A DNA stretch of 64,000 bases from Chachezhania sediminis. GTDB taxonomy: Bacteria > Pseudomonadota > Alphaproteobacteria > Rhodobacterales > Rhodobacteraceae. This document shows positions 17,570 to 25,469 of the stretch, piece after piece. The position numbers and the translations under genes are program-made. The notes beneath the pieces were generated by a model. That model saw only the letters and a list, made by a program, of their open reading frames with translations. It ran no database searches and was not told the DNA's origin. The stretch covers positions 186,001 to 250,000 of the forward strand of contig NZ_VOPH01000001.1 of assembly GCF_009765275.1 (NCBI RefSeq), read 5' to 3'. The stretch's first letter is position 1, and each line of letters starts with the position of its first letter.

Positions 17570-18159
17570 GTTGTACGTTGGCATTTGGCTCCACTCTACG
17601 TTTGGTTAATCGCGAGATCTCTCGCACAATGCGAGTTTGTAATGCGACGCTACAGTTCGGCTCCCGAAGACAACGTTTTCAACAAAGGGGCGATTGGTTT
17701 GCCACGCAGAACGCCTGGAAGAATAAGCTAGGTGTTCATAAGGGCCCGCGACGGTGGGGCGGTCAGCGAGCGGCAATGCCCGCAGGGACATCGCCTCTTT
17801 CACAGAGTGGGCGGCGGAAGGATCGGCGGGGTCGGCACAGGGTTGAAGGGCGCCCCTGCCGGCATCACGCCGGACAAGGTTCCCCATGCGCTGGACCTGC
17901 CGCGTCCGAAGGCCCTGCGGGACGAACCCCAGGATGCCGGCTGCCATCCCCGTCGTCGCGGCATCCGTTATGGCCCGGTCAGCACCCATATGGTCAGGCT
18001 CGAAGCCGGCAACCGCAATCTTGCGCCCCGTGTCCATTGCCAGTTCCGGCTGTCTGGGCCATGAGGTCCATGACAATTCCGTCTCGCCGGTCACCGGCAA
18101 CGTGCGAAGGCACTGCCCCGACCCTGCACCATTTCCTTTGCCCGGGGAGGGCCGATCCC
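17570..18159. other. Island-to-backbone transition, no gene recognised
   Basis: Base composition changes here from the AT-rich island to GC-rich backbone, between about 17.6 and 17.8 kb. Long open frames exist on both strands but lack ribosome sites and known motifs. I looked for a second copy of the tRNA-Ser 3' end (an attR) and did not see one. Confidence 0.45.
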
Positions 18160-18525
18160 ATGTCCGATTTTGCCGATGTCGAAGCTGTCCTGTGGGACTA
18201 TCTTGACGGTCTCTATGAAGGAGACGTCGACCGTATCGCCTCGGCCTTCCTGCCGGAGGCCAACCTGTACGCCGTAAAGGACGGCGCGCTGAGCGTCCTG
18301 TCGCGCGAGGACTGGCTGAACGCAGTCCGGGGGCGGACATCGGCACGGGACAACGGACATCCGTCCACGAACAAGGTGGCCTGGATCGACATTGCCGGGA
18401 CGACGGCGGTGGCGCGGGTGCTGTGTTCCTTCCCGCCCAATGCCTTCACCGACACGCTGAGCCTGCTGAAGACCTCGGACGGCTGGAAGATCATCGCCAA
18501 GACCTACCACGTCGCGCCCGTGTAA
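18160..18525 (+). CDS. NTF2-like (SnoaL/DUF4440 type) protein
   Basis: A 121-residue single-domain protein of the nuclear transport factor 2 fold. The start ADVEAVLWDYLDGLYEGDVDRI, the FLPEANLYAV stretch, a central DWLNAVRGR and the ending LLKTSDGWKIIAKTYH are typical of the small lumazine-binding-like group, which is usually a dimer with an open pocket. The ATG at 18160 has GGGGAGGG ahead of it; a longer frame upstream is rejected for lack of similarity. No operon partner is evident. Ligand or reaction unknown. Confidence 0.8.
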   Translation: MSDFADVEAVLWDYLDGLYEGDVDRIASAFLPEANLYAVKDGALSVLSREDWLNAVRGRTSARDNGHPSTNKVAWIDIAGTTAVARVLCSFPPNAFTDTLSLLKTSDGWKIIAKTYHVAPV

Positions 18526-18861
18526 CTGTCCTGACCGGCTTTGCCGGCCCAAAGGCACCGCGCAAGGTTTGCGCCCTGCCCATGGGCAGGCGCGAAGATG
18601 TCGGATGTCCTGGTACGTCGCAACGCTTTTCCCGTCGCGCGCGCAGTTGGGGGCCGGTCTGGTCCAGACGGATCGCGTCGGGGACTACCGGGCACGCGAC
18701 CCAGAAGCAGCCCGACCAGAGGTGACACCATGAAAGTGCCCCTGCCTGCCGCCCTCCTCGACCACATCGCCGTCTTCCCGGCCGATGCGGCAGGCACAAG
18801 TCCCGGACGGCGCGGACGTTAGTCCGCCCCCCCCGCCCGTGACTTCGTCAACGACCGACGA
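18526..18861. other. Intergenic stretch, nothing firm
   Basis: The only item worth note is a 30-codon frame at 18730-18822 behind AGAGGTGACACC, too short and featureless to call a gene. Otherwise I see no repeat, RNA or motif. Confidence 0.4.
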
Positions 18862-19215
18862 TCAGTCCAGACCAAAGCTGGTGGGGTTCACCGCCTTGCC
18901 GCCCGCCACACGGGTGGCCGCGATGCGGGATCCGGTCACGGAATCGCGCAGGTACACTGCGCCGCCTGTCCGTTCGACCGCATAGGTCGCAGCGCCCACT
19001 TTCACGCTATCCGACTGGGCGGAAAACGTCACCGGCGAGCCGCCGACGGTTTCCATGCGGTACATGACGACGGGCATGTTTGCGTCCAAGACCCAGGGCT
19101 TGCCCAGGTTCGACAACACGTCACCGTCGCTGTCGCGCAGATAATCCGAAGCCATTGCCGGACCGGCGGCCAGGGCCGCGATTGCGGCCAGAACCTTGAA
19201 ACCGAAGATGTTCAT
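18862..19215 (-). CDS. Small secreted protein of unknown function
   Basis: A 117-residue protein with a Sec signal peptide (FKVLAAIAALAAGPAMA, cleavage before SDYLRD). The mature part is a small beta-rich-looking domain without cysteines. I chose the third in-frame ATG (19215) because AGAGGG lies nine bases before it; the two earlier ATGs are poorly spaced. Same strand as the outer-membrane gene upstream of it, with a 37-base gap, so they may be cotranscribed. Family not recognised. Confidence 0.65.
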   Translation of the reverse strand: MNIFGFKVLAAIAALAAGPAMASDYLRDSDGDVLSNLGKPWVLDANMPVVMYRMETVGGSPVTFSAQSDSVKVGAATYAVERTGGAVYLRDSVTGSRIAATRVAGGKAVNPTSFGLD

Positions 19216-19252
19216 TCTCGTCATCCCTCTCATGCCGCAAACAGCGTCACAC

Positions 19253-20254
19253 TCAGAATCTGGCCAGCGTCACCGCGATGGAACCCGTCAATCGAGGACC
19301 GTCGCCGGAGTAATCCGTCAAGTCGCGCACACCCAACCTAAACGATACTGGCGTATCAGGGAATACCGTTGCGACCCCCATGGTCAGATTGCGACCGTTC
19401 CAGTCGGCGATGACATTGAACCGGTCGCTGACTTCCCAGGCCAGGGCCCCGAAAAGCATCGTTGCATCGTCGTTGCGGCCTTCAGCGCGGTCCCGTTCTG
19501 TCTGCTCCGCAAAGCGGCCCGTCCCGATACCCAGCGTTGCGACACCGTTGAAGGGCATCGCGCCACGGTCGAAGGCCCAGGATCCGACGAAGTAATAGCT
19601 CTGATCGCCATCGGTTTCCTGCACGAACAGGTTTTCGCCCCCCATGGCTATGGACAGGCCGTCCCACAGATAGCGGCTGACCTCGATACTGCCGGATATC
19701 CGGTCTGTATTGCCGGGATCAGAAAGGTCGTTCAGCGAAATTCCCACCGAAACGCCGACGGTTTCAAACGCGTTGCCAAAGCCTATGCCCAGCCCCACGC
19801 CACCATCGGGATCGTCGGTATAGGGCACCCGGCTGACGCCGCCCACGCCCAGGCCCACGGTCACGCCGCCGTCCTGGTTGGAAAAGATCGCGGGCCCGTA
19901 GCCCGACGGGATCGTCATTACATGGGCCACGCCATTGGGCAGCGGCACCTTGTTGGCACGGTAAAGATCGCGCACCGCCCGCGGGTCGGACAGGCTCTGC
20001 CCCCGCAGCGCGCGCCGCAGTATCCGTTCGGACGTGACCGACGGCCCGAAGGAAAACCGCTGACGGTCGGGGTCGAACCGCAGGGTGCCATTGGCCAGCA
20101 GCGTTTCGACATCCTGAACCGGCACCAGAAAGCCCGCGATCTCGACCGTTTCGTAGGCACCGCCGCCGCTGAGGTCGGGCGCCTGCGCGCCGGCCCCCTG
20201 CGGAAGGACGGCAATCAGGCCAAGCGCCAGCCCCGTCATCGTGATGCGCGGCAC
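19253..20254 (-). CDS. Probable outer-membrane beta-barrel protein
   Basis: A 333-residue secreted protein. A signal peptide (LALGLIAVLPQGAGAQA) is followed by about 90 residues of soluble character and then many alternating, glycine-rich strands (VTVGLGVGGVSRV, VGLGIGFGNAF, VGVSVGISLND), ending in phenylalanine, as outer-membrane barrels do for BAM recognition. The start is GTG at 20254 behind GGGGAGG; a frame from 20299 has no ribosome site. The exact family is not known to me. Confidence 0.65.
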   Translation of the reverse strand: MPRITMTGLALGLIAVLPQGAGAQAPDLSGGGAYETVEIAGFLVPVQDVETLLANGTLRFDPDRQRFSFGPSVTSERILRRALRGQSLSDPRAVRDLYRANKVPLPNGVAHVMTIPSGYGPAIFSNQDGGVTVGLGVGGVSRVPYTDDPDGGVGLGIGFGNAFETVGVSVGISLNDLSDPGNTDRISGSIEVSRYLWDGLSIAMGGENLFVQETDGDQSYYFVGSWAFDRGAMPFNGVATLGIGTGRFAEQTERDRAEGRNDDATMLFGALAWEVSDRFNVIADWNGRNLTMGVATVFPDTPVSFRLGVRDLTDYSGDGPRLTGSIAVTLARF

Positions 20255-20389
20255 CAGCGCCTCCCCACCTGAAATCGCCCCGGCAGGGTATGAACCCACC
20301 GGGGGTCAGGCAAGTTTGACGAAGACAGCGCCGCGATACAACCGGCCGGTGTGGGGAACCGGCCGCAGAACGGGGCGTGCGGGGTCGGC

Positions 20390-20677
20390 TTACTTCGCTT
20401 CGAAGACCGACACGACCATGTCGTCGGGGTGCCCGATGCAGCTGTCCAGGACGGTATCGGTCAGTTTGGCGATGGCATCGACGTCGGCCTTGCGGGTGCC
20501 GGCGGAACCGGCCTTGTAGCCGTGCATGTAAATCAGCGTGAAGTCGCGGTCTTCCGGGGACATCCGCAGAAGTGCGCGGCAGGAGATCGAGTCGATGTCG
20601 AAGACCATGCTGTCGGCGGCAAAGGCGGCGGGTGCTGCAACGGCAAGGCCCGCGGCCAGGATCAGGGCATTTTTCAT
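20390..20677 (-). CDS. HdeA/HdeB-family periplasmic protein
   Basis: A 95-residue protein with a signal peptide ending at AFAADS. The mature part has two cysteines (in ISCRALLRMSPEDRDFT and VLDSCIGHP) and the helical spacing of HdeA/HdeB, small periplasmic proteins that act as acid-activated chaperones in enterobacteria. Alphaproteobacterial members share the fold, and their role is not proven. It is followed upstream on the same strand by another small envelope gene. Confidence 0.7.
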   Translation of the reverse strand: MKNALILAAGLAVAAPAAFAADSMVFDIDSISCRALLRMSPEDRDFTLIYMHGYKAGSAGTRKADVDAIAKLTDTVLDSCIGHPDDMVVSVFEAK

Positions 20678-20722
20678 GATGTCAGTTCCACTTGTTAAAA
20701 GGATCTACAGGGTTGGAAAGGG

Positions 20723-21046
20723 TCACAGACGGCCGGCCATGCAGGCATCGTAAACCGTGGTATAGTCGGTGCCGCGGCGGGCGGCGCCGCCCACGGCCCC
20801 GATGGTCGCGCCGATGCCGGCCCCGCGATGACGACTGCCGGGCGTGTCGACAATGGCGCCCAGGACGGCGCCCCTTGCCGCACCGCGCGCGGCCGTTGCC
20901 GTCGCACCGGTGCCCACGGTCACCGACCGGGCATAATTCTGGCAATAGGCAGCGGTATATTGGGCGCGGGCCACGGACGGCATGGCGACGCCGGCCACAC
21001 AAAGGAAAAGGCCGCCCAGGGCGACCTGTCGGATGACATGTTTCAT
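20723..21046 (-). CDS. Glycine-zipper secreted protein
   Basis: A 107-residue protein with a signal peptide (LGGLFLCVAGVAMPSVARA) and a glycine/alanine-rich segment (AARGAARGAVLGAIVD, then GAGIGATIGAVGGAARRG) of the glycine-zipper type that inserts in or associates with the envelope. Two cysteines flank the zipper. The ATG at 21046 was chosen since it puts the signal peptide first. Function unknown. Confidence 0.6.
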   Translation of the reverse strand: MKHVIRQVALGGLFLCVAGVAMPSVARAQYTAAYCQNYARSVTVGTGATATAARGAARGAVLGAIVDTPGSRHRGAGIGATIGAVGGAARRGTDYTTVYDACMAGRL

Positions 21047-21333
21047 ACTCGCTAACTCCCGTACAACGGCCCCGGGACAGATCCGCAAACCCCTGCGGCA
21101 CAGCACCCGAAGCTGTCTTTCCTTCCAGCAGGTCGGCATGGTCGCTGTCAAGTGCCAGATGCGCCCGCGCCCGGTGGCATGAGCGGTCGGCAACCGGGAG
21201 GGTGCGGAAGGCCCCTACCCTTCGGAACTTCCACACGGTATCGCACAGGCCCTGTGGCCAGGGTGCCGTCCGGCCGTATCGGGCGCGACGATGGCAACTG
21301 CGTAAGACGGAACACAGCCGGGACAGGAGCGAC

Positions 21334-21882
21334 ATGAACCCCATCGAAACGGACCGCCTGATCCTCCGCCCCTTCCGCGAGGGCGATGCGGAGGGTCTAT
21401 TTGCCTATCTGCGCGCGCCGACGGCATCGTGTTTCTTTTCGCTTCGGCTTGCGGATCTGGCAGCGGCAGAGGCAGAGGTCGCAAAACGCGCGCAGGACGA
21501 CGGTGCCCTCGCGATCTGCCTGAAAGAAACCGGGCAGGTCATCGGCGATCTGTTCGGCGGCGCCGGCGCGCATGAAGAGGATGAAACGGCCTCTGTGGGC
21601 TGGCACCTCAACCCGTGCTTCGGCGGACAGGGATACGCGTTCGAAGCCGCCAGGGCCCTGTTCGACCATCTTTTTCGCGACCGGGGCTTTCGCCGCCTCT
21701 ATGCCTATGTCGAGGATCACAACACGCCCTCGTGGCGGCTGTGCGAAAAGCTGGGCATGCGGCGCGAAGGCGTCTTTGTCGAATTCGTGTCCTTCACCAG
21801 GGACGACGCGGGCAACCCGATCTACGAAAACACCATGCAATATGCCATCCTGCGCCGGGAATGGATGCCCGACGCCACCTGA
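21334..21882 (+). CDS. GNAT family N-acetyltransferase (RimJ/RimL type)
   Basis: A 182-residue acetyl-CoA-dependent acetyltransferase. It opens with IETDRLILRPFREGDAEGL, typical of the RimJ/RimL group, has the beta4 strand TASVGWHLNP followed by the acetyl-CoA loop GGQGYAFEA, and the later HNTPSWRLCEKLGMRREG. These enzymes modify protein N-termini, ribosomal proteins or small amines; the target is not readable. The ATG at 21334 has GGACAGGAGCGAC before it. Confidence 0.88.
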   Translation: MNPIETDRLILRPFREGDAEGLFAYLRAPTASCFFSLRLADLAAAEAEVAKRAQDDGALAICLKETGQVIGDLFGGAGAHEEDETASVGWHLNPCFGGQGYAFEAARALFDHLFRDRGFRRLYAYVEDHNTPSWRLCEKLGMRREGVFVEFVSFTRDDAGNPIYENTMQYAILRREWMPDAT

Positions 21883-21919
21883 TACCCGCCTGCCAGGCCG
21901 AGGAACGGGCATCCCGCCG

Positions 21920-22414
21920 TCAGCGCTGTTCCGCCGCCAGGAAGCGCGCCACAGCGGCCTTGTTCTCAGGGTCGATCAGCCGCGCGCCGTCGGCCACAAG
22001 ATCCTGGACGGTCTGGGCCTTCAGGGCATCGCGCCAGACCTGTTCGGCGGCCAGCATCCGCGTCTTGATGAAGCAATCGGTCTTGTAGACGCAGGGATCC
22101 TGCCCCTTGCCCGGCCCGCGCCGGCGGATCTCGCGGCAGACGAAGGCGGGTTCGGGCCCGTCTATCGCTTCCACGATGTCGAGCAAGGTGATCAGGGCTG
22201 GCGCACGCGCCAGCCGGTAGCCCCCGCGGGGTCCAGGCACCGCGTCGACGACGCCCGCTGCGGCCAGGGCACGCAGATGTTTCAGCAGGTAGGATTCCGA
22301 AACGCCGTGCAGCGCCGCAAGACTGCGGCCTGTCAGCACACGTCCGTCCGGCAGGCCCGCCAGAACCAGCGTACAATGCAGTGCGGCCTCTACCCCGTCG
22401 CTCATCCTGCGCAC
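21920..22414 (-). CDS. Rrf2 family transcriptional regulator
   Basis: A 164-residue winged-helix regulator. It begins RMSDGVEAALHCT, has the recognition helix region VSESYLLKHLRALAAAG and the wing GPRGGYRLA. Three cysteines (CREI, PCVYKTDC) sit where Rrf2 proteins such as IscR and NsrR bind an iron-sulfur cluster, so it may sense redox or NO. I prefer the GTG at 22414 (GGGGAG six bases before) over the ATG at 22456, which lies inside the operator. It is divergent from an AhpD-type gene, its probable target, across a perfect dyad. Confidence 0.85.
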   Translation of the reverse strand: MRRMSDGVEAALHCTLVLAGLPDGRVLTGRSLAALHGVSESYLLKHLRALAAAGVVDAVPGPRGGYRLARAPALITLLDIVEAIDGPEPAFVCREIRRRGPGKGQDPCVYKTDCFIKTRMLAAEQVWRDALKAQTVQDLVADGARLIDPENKAAVARFLAAEQR

Positions 22415-22450
22415 CGGTATCTCCCCTTCTCGATCGACCTTGCCCCGCTC

Positions 22451-22477
22451 AATCATGGATATATATTATCCATGATT
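22451..22477. promoter_or_regulatory. Perfect 27-bp dyad, probable Rrf2 operator
   Basis: AATCATGGATA and TATCCATGATT are exact reverse complements separated by five bases. The dyad lies between the divergent Rrf2 regulator and the AhpD-type gene, 30 bases before the latter's start, where a dimeric repressor would block both promoters. Confidence 0.75.
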
Positions 22478-22507
22478 CTGTGCAAGCCACCTATAGGAAC
22501 GACGACC

Positions 22508-22957
22508 ATGTCAGCCCGGATGAACATCGCCCGCCTCGCCCCCGACCTTTACCAAGCTGTCCGCGCCCTGGACGCCGCGGTGACGGCTGCAGGGCTCGAC
22601 AGCCGTCTCTTGCATCTGGTCAAGCTGCGCGCCTCGCAGATCAACGGCTGCGGCTATTGCGTCGATCTGCACGTGAAGGAGGCGCTGGCCGACGGCATCG
22701 ACGCACAGGTCCTTCACCTTGTCGCCGTCTGGCGCGAGTCGCCGTTCTTCGATGCGCGCGACCGGGCGGTGCTGGAATGGACGGAAAGCGTGACGCGGGT
22801 GGCCGACACGGGCATTCCCGATGCGGCCTACGACGCGGTCCGTTCACAGTTCACCGAAGGCGAAATCGCCCGACTGGCCATCGCCATCGGAACGATCAAT
22901 ATCTGGAACCGCATCGCCGTCAGTTCCCGGATGCAGCATCCGGTCCAGGGGCGCTAG
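22508..22957 (+). CDS. AhpD-like carboxymuconolactone decarboxylase family protein
   Basis: A 149-residue all-helical protein of the CMD/AhpD fold. The redox pair is visible in CGYC (C48 and C51) followed by HVKEAL, the pattern of alkylhydroperoxidase-type members that reduce peroxides by thiol chemistry. NGCGYCVDLH and the C-terminal TINIWNRIAV are typical. It is divergent from an Rrf2 regulator and probably repressed by it, which suggests a stress-responsive role. Confidence 0.88.
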   Translation: MSARMNIARLAPDLYQAVRALDAAVTAAGLDSRLLHLVKLRASQINGCGYCVDLHVKEALADGIDAQVLHLVAVWRESPFFDARDRAVLEWTESVTRVADTGIPDAAYDAVRSQFTEGEIARLAIAIGTINIWNRIAVSSRMQHPVQGR

Positions 22958-23097
22958 ATCTCGGGCCGACGCCACAAGACCGGCAAACGGCGGTTGGAAA
23001 CACCCTGCCTCGCCTCATTATCGCTCCGGTAACTTCGCCCGGGACCACCTGGCCAGTCAGGCACAGGCGCGGCAGATCGAAAGAAAGGCGGCGCGAG

Positions 23098-23715
23098 ATG
23101 ACGAAGACTACATCCACCCGGATCGTCGCGGCGGCAGAGGCACTATTCTACGAACACGGGCTTCGCAGCGTCGGTGTCGATGCGATCGCCGAAAGGGCCG
23201 GGGTGACGAAACGCACCCTCTACAATCATTTCCAGAGCAAGGATGCCCTGATCGCGGCCTATCTGGACGCGCGCGACACCGCGACGGTGGAACGGTATCG
23301 CGGCTGGCTGGGCGATCCGTCCCGGCCGATGGAGGAGCGGATGGCGGGCCTCTTTGCCGCGCTTGCGGATCACGCCGCCCAGCCCAGATGGCGCGGTTGC
23401 GGCTTCACCCGCGCGGCGGTCGAACTGGCCGGGCAGCCGGGACACCCCGCGGTCCGGATGGCCGCGCGCCACAAGAAACGCTTTGCCGAATGGCTGGAGC
23501 AGGAACTACGTGACGGCGGTGCGACCGATCCGGCGCACCTTGCCCGGCATATCTCGCTGCTGATCGAGGGGGCGATCGCCCAGATGCTGATCCACGGCGA
23601 CACGTCCTATGCACTGTCGGCCGGGGACGCGGCCGTGACACTCGTGGCCGCGGACAGGGCCCTCGCGCCCCCCCAGCCGGGCAGCGCCGCCGCGTCCCCG
23701 GAACGGGCAGCCTAG
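23098..23715 (+). CDS. TetR/AcrR family transcriptional regulator
   Basis: A 205-residue repressor. The N-terminal helix-turn-helix reads ALFYEHGLRSVGVDAIAERAGVT followed by KRTLYNHFQSKDALI, typical of TetR. The C-terminal half is a ligand-binding helical domain with a WRGCGF segment. It precedes an MFS transporter in the same direction by 99 bases and may regulate it. The ligand is unknown. Confidence 0.85.
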   Translation: MTKTTSTRIVAAAEALFYEHGLRSVGVDAIAERAGVTKRTLYNHFQSKDALIAAYLDARDTATVERYRGWLGDPSRPMEERMAGLFAALADHAAQPRWRGCGFTRAAVELAGQPGHPAVRMAARHKKRFAEWLEQELRDGGATDPAHLARHISLLIEGAIAQMLIHGDTSYALSAGDAAVTLVAADRALAPPQPGSAAASPERAA

Positions 23716-23814
23716 GATCAGACCCTGGGCCGCCGACAGCAGGTATACCCAGGAGTGAATGTCCAATTTTCCGCAGATGCCTAGGATCGGCAATCCAACA
23801 AGCTGGAATGCACG

Positions 23815-25020
23815 ATGCCGACATCTTCCCGCGGGGACTGGACCCCTGCGCTTCTGATCTCACTCGTCGCGGCAGGTACGATTCTGTCGCTCTCCATGGG
23901 GCTGCGCCAGAGCCTGGGTCTCTTCATGGACCCCATGGCCCGCGGCAGCGTCGTGACCGTCGCAACCTTCGGCTTTGCCATGGCCCTCCAGAATCTCGCC
24001 TGGGGCATCGGACAGCCCTTCATGGGGGCGATCTGCGACCGGTTCGGCGGCCGCCTTGTGGTGATCGCGGCAGCCCTGTTCTATTGTGCCGGGCTGGGAT
24101 TGATGGCCGCGGGCGGGGCCATTGGCCTCTATCTTGGCGGCGGCCTGCTGATCGGGCTTGCCGTCGCGGCGACATCGCACGGCGTGCTGGTCGGCATCGT
24201 CTCGCGGCTGGCCTCACCGGCTGTCCGGGCCACTGCCGTCTCGATCCTCGCCGCTGTCGGCTCGCTGGGAACCTTCGTCGTCGCGCCCGCCGCGCAGGCG
24301 ATGATCGAACGCTGGACCTGGCAGGGCGCGCTTGCGGGCCTTGCACTGCTGGCGGCCTCGATGACAGCGGTCGCACTTTTGTTTCGCCGCGCGGCGCCGC
24401 AGGGCGAAGGCGGGACGCCGCGCCCCGACGCCCGGCGGGCAATTGCCTTTGCCCTGTCGGACCGCCGCTTCGTGATCGCGACGCTGGCCTTCTTTGCCTG
24501 TGGCTTCCAGCTGATCTTCATCGCCACGCATCTGCCGAATTTCATTGCCATCTGCGGCCTTCCCCCGTCGGTCGGCGCCAATGCGCTTGCGCTGATTGGC
24601 ATCTGCAACGCAGTCGGCACGCTGATTGCGGGATATCTCTGCCAGCGTTGGGGAAACGAGATTGTGCTGGCGCTGATCTACCTGCTGCGGACCCTGTCCA
24701 TCGCGCTGTTCTTCTCCCTGCCCGTCACGGTCGAGACGACGCTGGTGTTCGCCGCCGCGATGGGCTTTCTGTGGCTCAGCGTGGTGCCGCCGGTCAGCGG
24801 GATGATCAACAGCCAGTTCGGGCCTGCGAATTTCGGCACGCTTTTCGGCGTGATGTTCCTGAGCCACCAGGTCGGCGCCTTCCTGGGCGCCTGGCTTGGC
24901 GGGCTGAGCTTTCAGATCAGCGGCACCTATTCCATCGGCTGGCTGGCGCTGATCGCGGTGGGCACGGCGGCCGCAGCCCTGCAGTTCTGGAGCGGGACGC
25001 AGCGCCCGGCAGAATCATGA
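23815..25020 (+). CDS. MFS transporter
   Basis: A 401-residue permease of the major facilitator superfamily with about twelve hydrophobic segments. The motif A-like loop after helix 2 reads GAICDRFGGRLV. The protein starts at ATG 23815 without a strong ribosome site. The upstream TetR gene suggests efflux or uptake under ligand control, but the substrate cannot be inferred. Confidence 0.85.
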   Translation: MPTSSRGDWTPALLISLVAAGTILSLSMGLRQSLGLFMDPMARGSVVTVATFGFAMALQNLAWGIGQPFMGAICDRFGGRLVVIAAALFYCAGLGLMAAGGAIGLYLGGGLLIGLAVAATSHGVLVGIVSRLASPAVRATAVSILAAVGSLGTFVVAPAAQAMIERWTWQGALAGLALLAASMTAVALLFRRAAPQGEGGTPRPDARRAIAFALSDRRFVIATLAFFACGFQLIFIATHLPNFIAICGLPPSVGANALALIGICNAVGTLIAGYLCQRWGNEIVLALIYLLRTLSIALFFSLPVTVETTLVFAAAMGFLWLSVVPPVSGMINSQFGPANFGTLFGVMFLSHQVGAFLGAWLGGLSFQISGTYSIGWLALIAVGTAAAALQFWSGTQRPAES

Positions 25021-25469
25021 TCCAAAGGCCCTGCCCCACTGCGTCCCGTGGTAAGGGGGAGTCCTCCGTTCGGCAGGGGCGTCTCGCCGGGTCCGTCATC
25101 CCGCGCTTCAAACGGCCGCGGCCGACCGCGCCAGGAAAATGGCCCCGGCGCGCCCAGGTCTTTGGGGACTTACACACTGTATCCGCCGCTCTGCAGCACA
25201 AGTGCTGGAGCGCGGCATGCGGCCGAAGATCTGTTCGCCCGACGTTATCCGGGCGCGGTTGACCGACCCGCCGAGCCGACCGGAGCCGACCGGAGCCGAC
25301 GCTTGCCGCGCAATTTGGCCGCCGCGCAATAGGCGCCGGACGTCCCATAGGTTCTCACGAAACCCGCCGAGTGCCGCAGCCCGGCGGCCATCGTCTGACC
25401 GCCGCTGCGGCGCCAAGACCGACTTGGTCGCAGGCGCAGGCGATCAGGACCGCCTGACCATCAGGTGCC
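25021..25469. other. Convergent intergenic stretch
   Basis: Lies between the ends of two convergent genes. It contains a short direct repeat (ACCGGAGCCG in two and a half copies at about 25278-25302) and no convincing gene or terminator with a T run. Confidence 0.4.

Noticed and set aside
17800-17960. Possible riboswitch ahead of the NTF2-like gene
   Set aside because: I compared it with TPP and cobalamin box sequences and found only short chance matches such as GGACCTGCC.
17300-18100. A second copy of the tRNA-Ser 3' end marking attR
   Set aside because: No stretch matching the last bases of the tRNA beyond a few positions was found.
17606-18346. A 246-codon minus-strand frame opposite the NTF2-like gene
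   Set aside because: No start with a ribosome site, no known motif, and it runs antisense through a supported gene.
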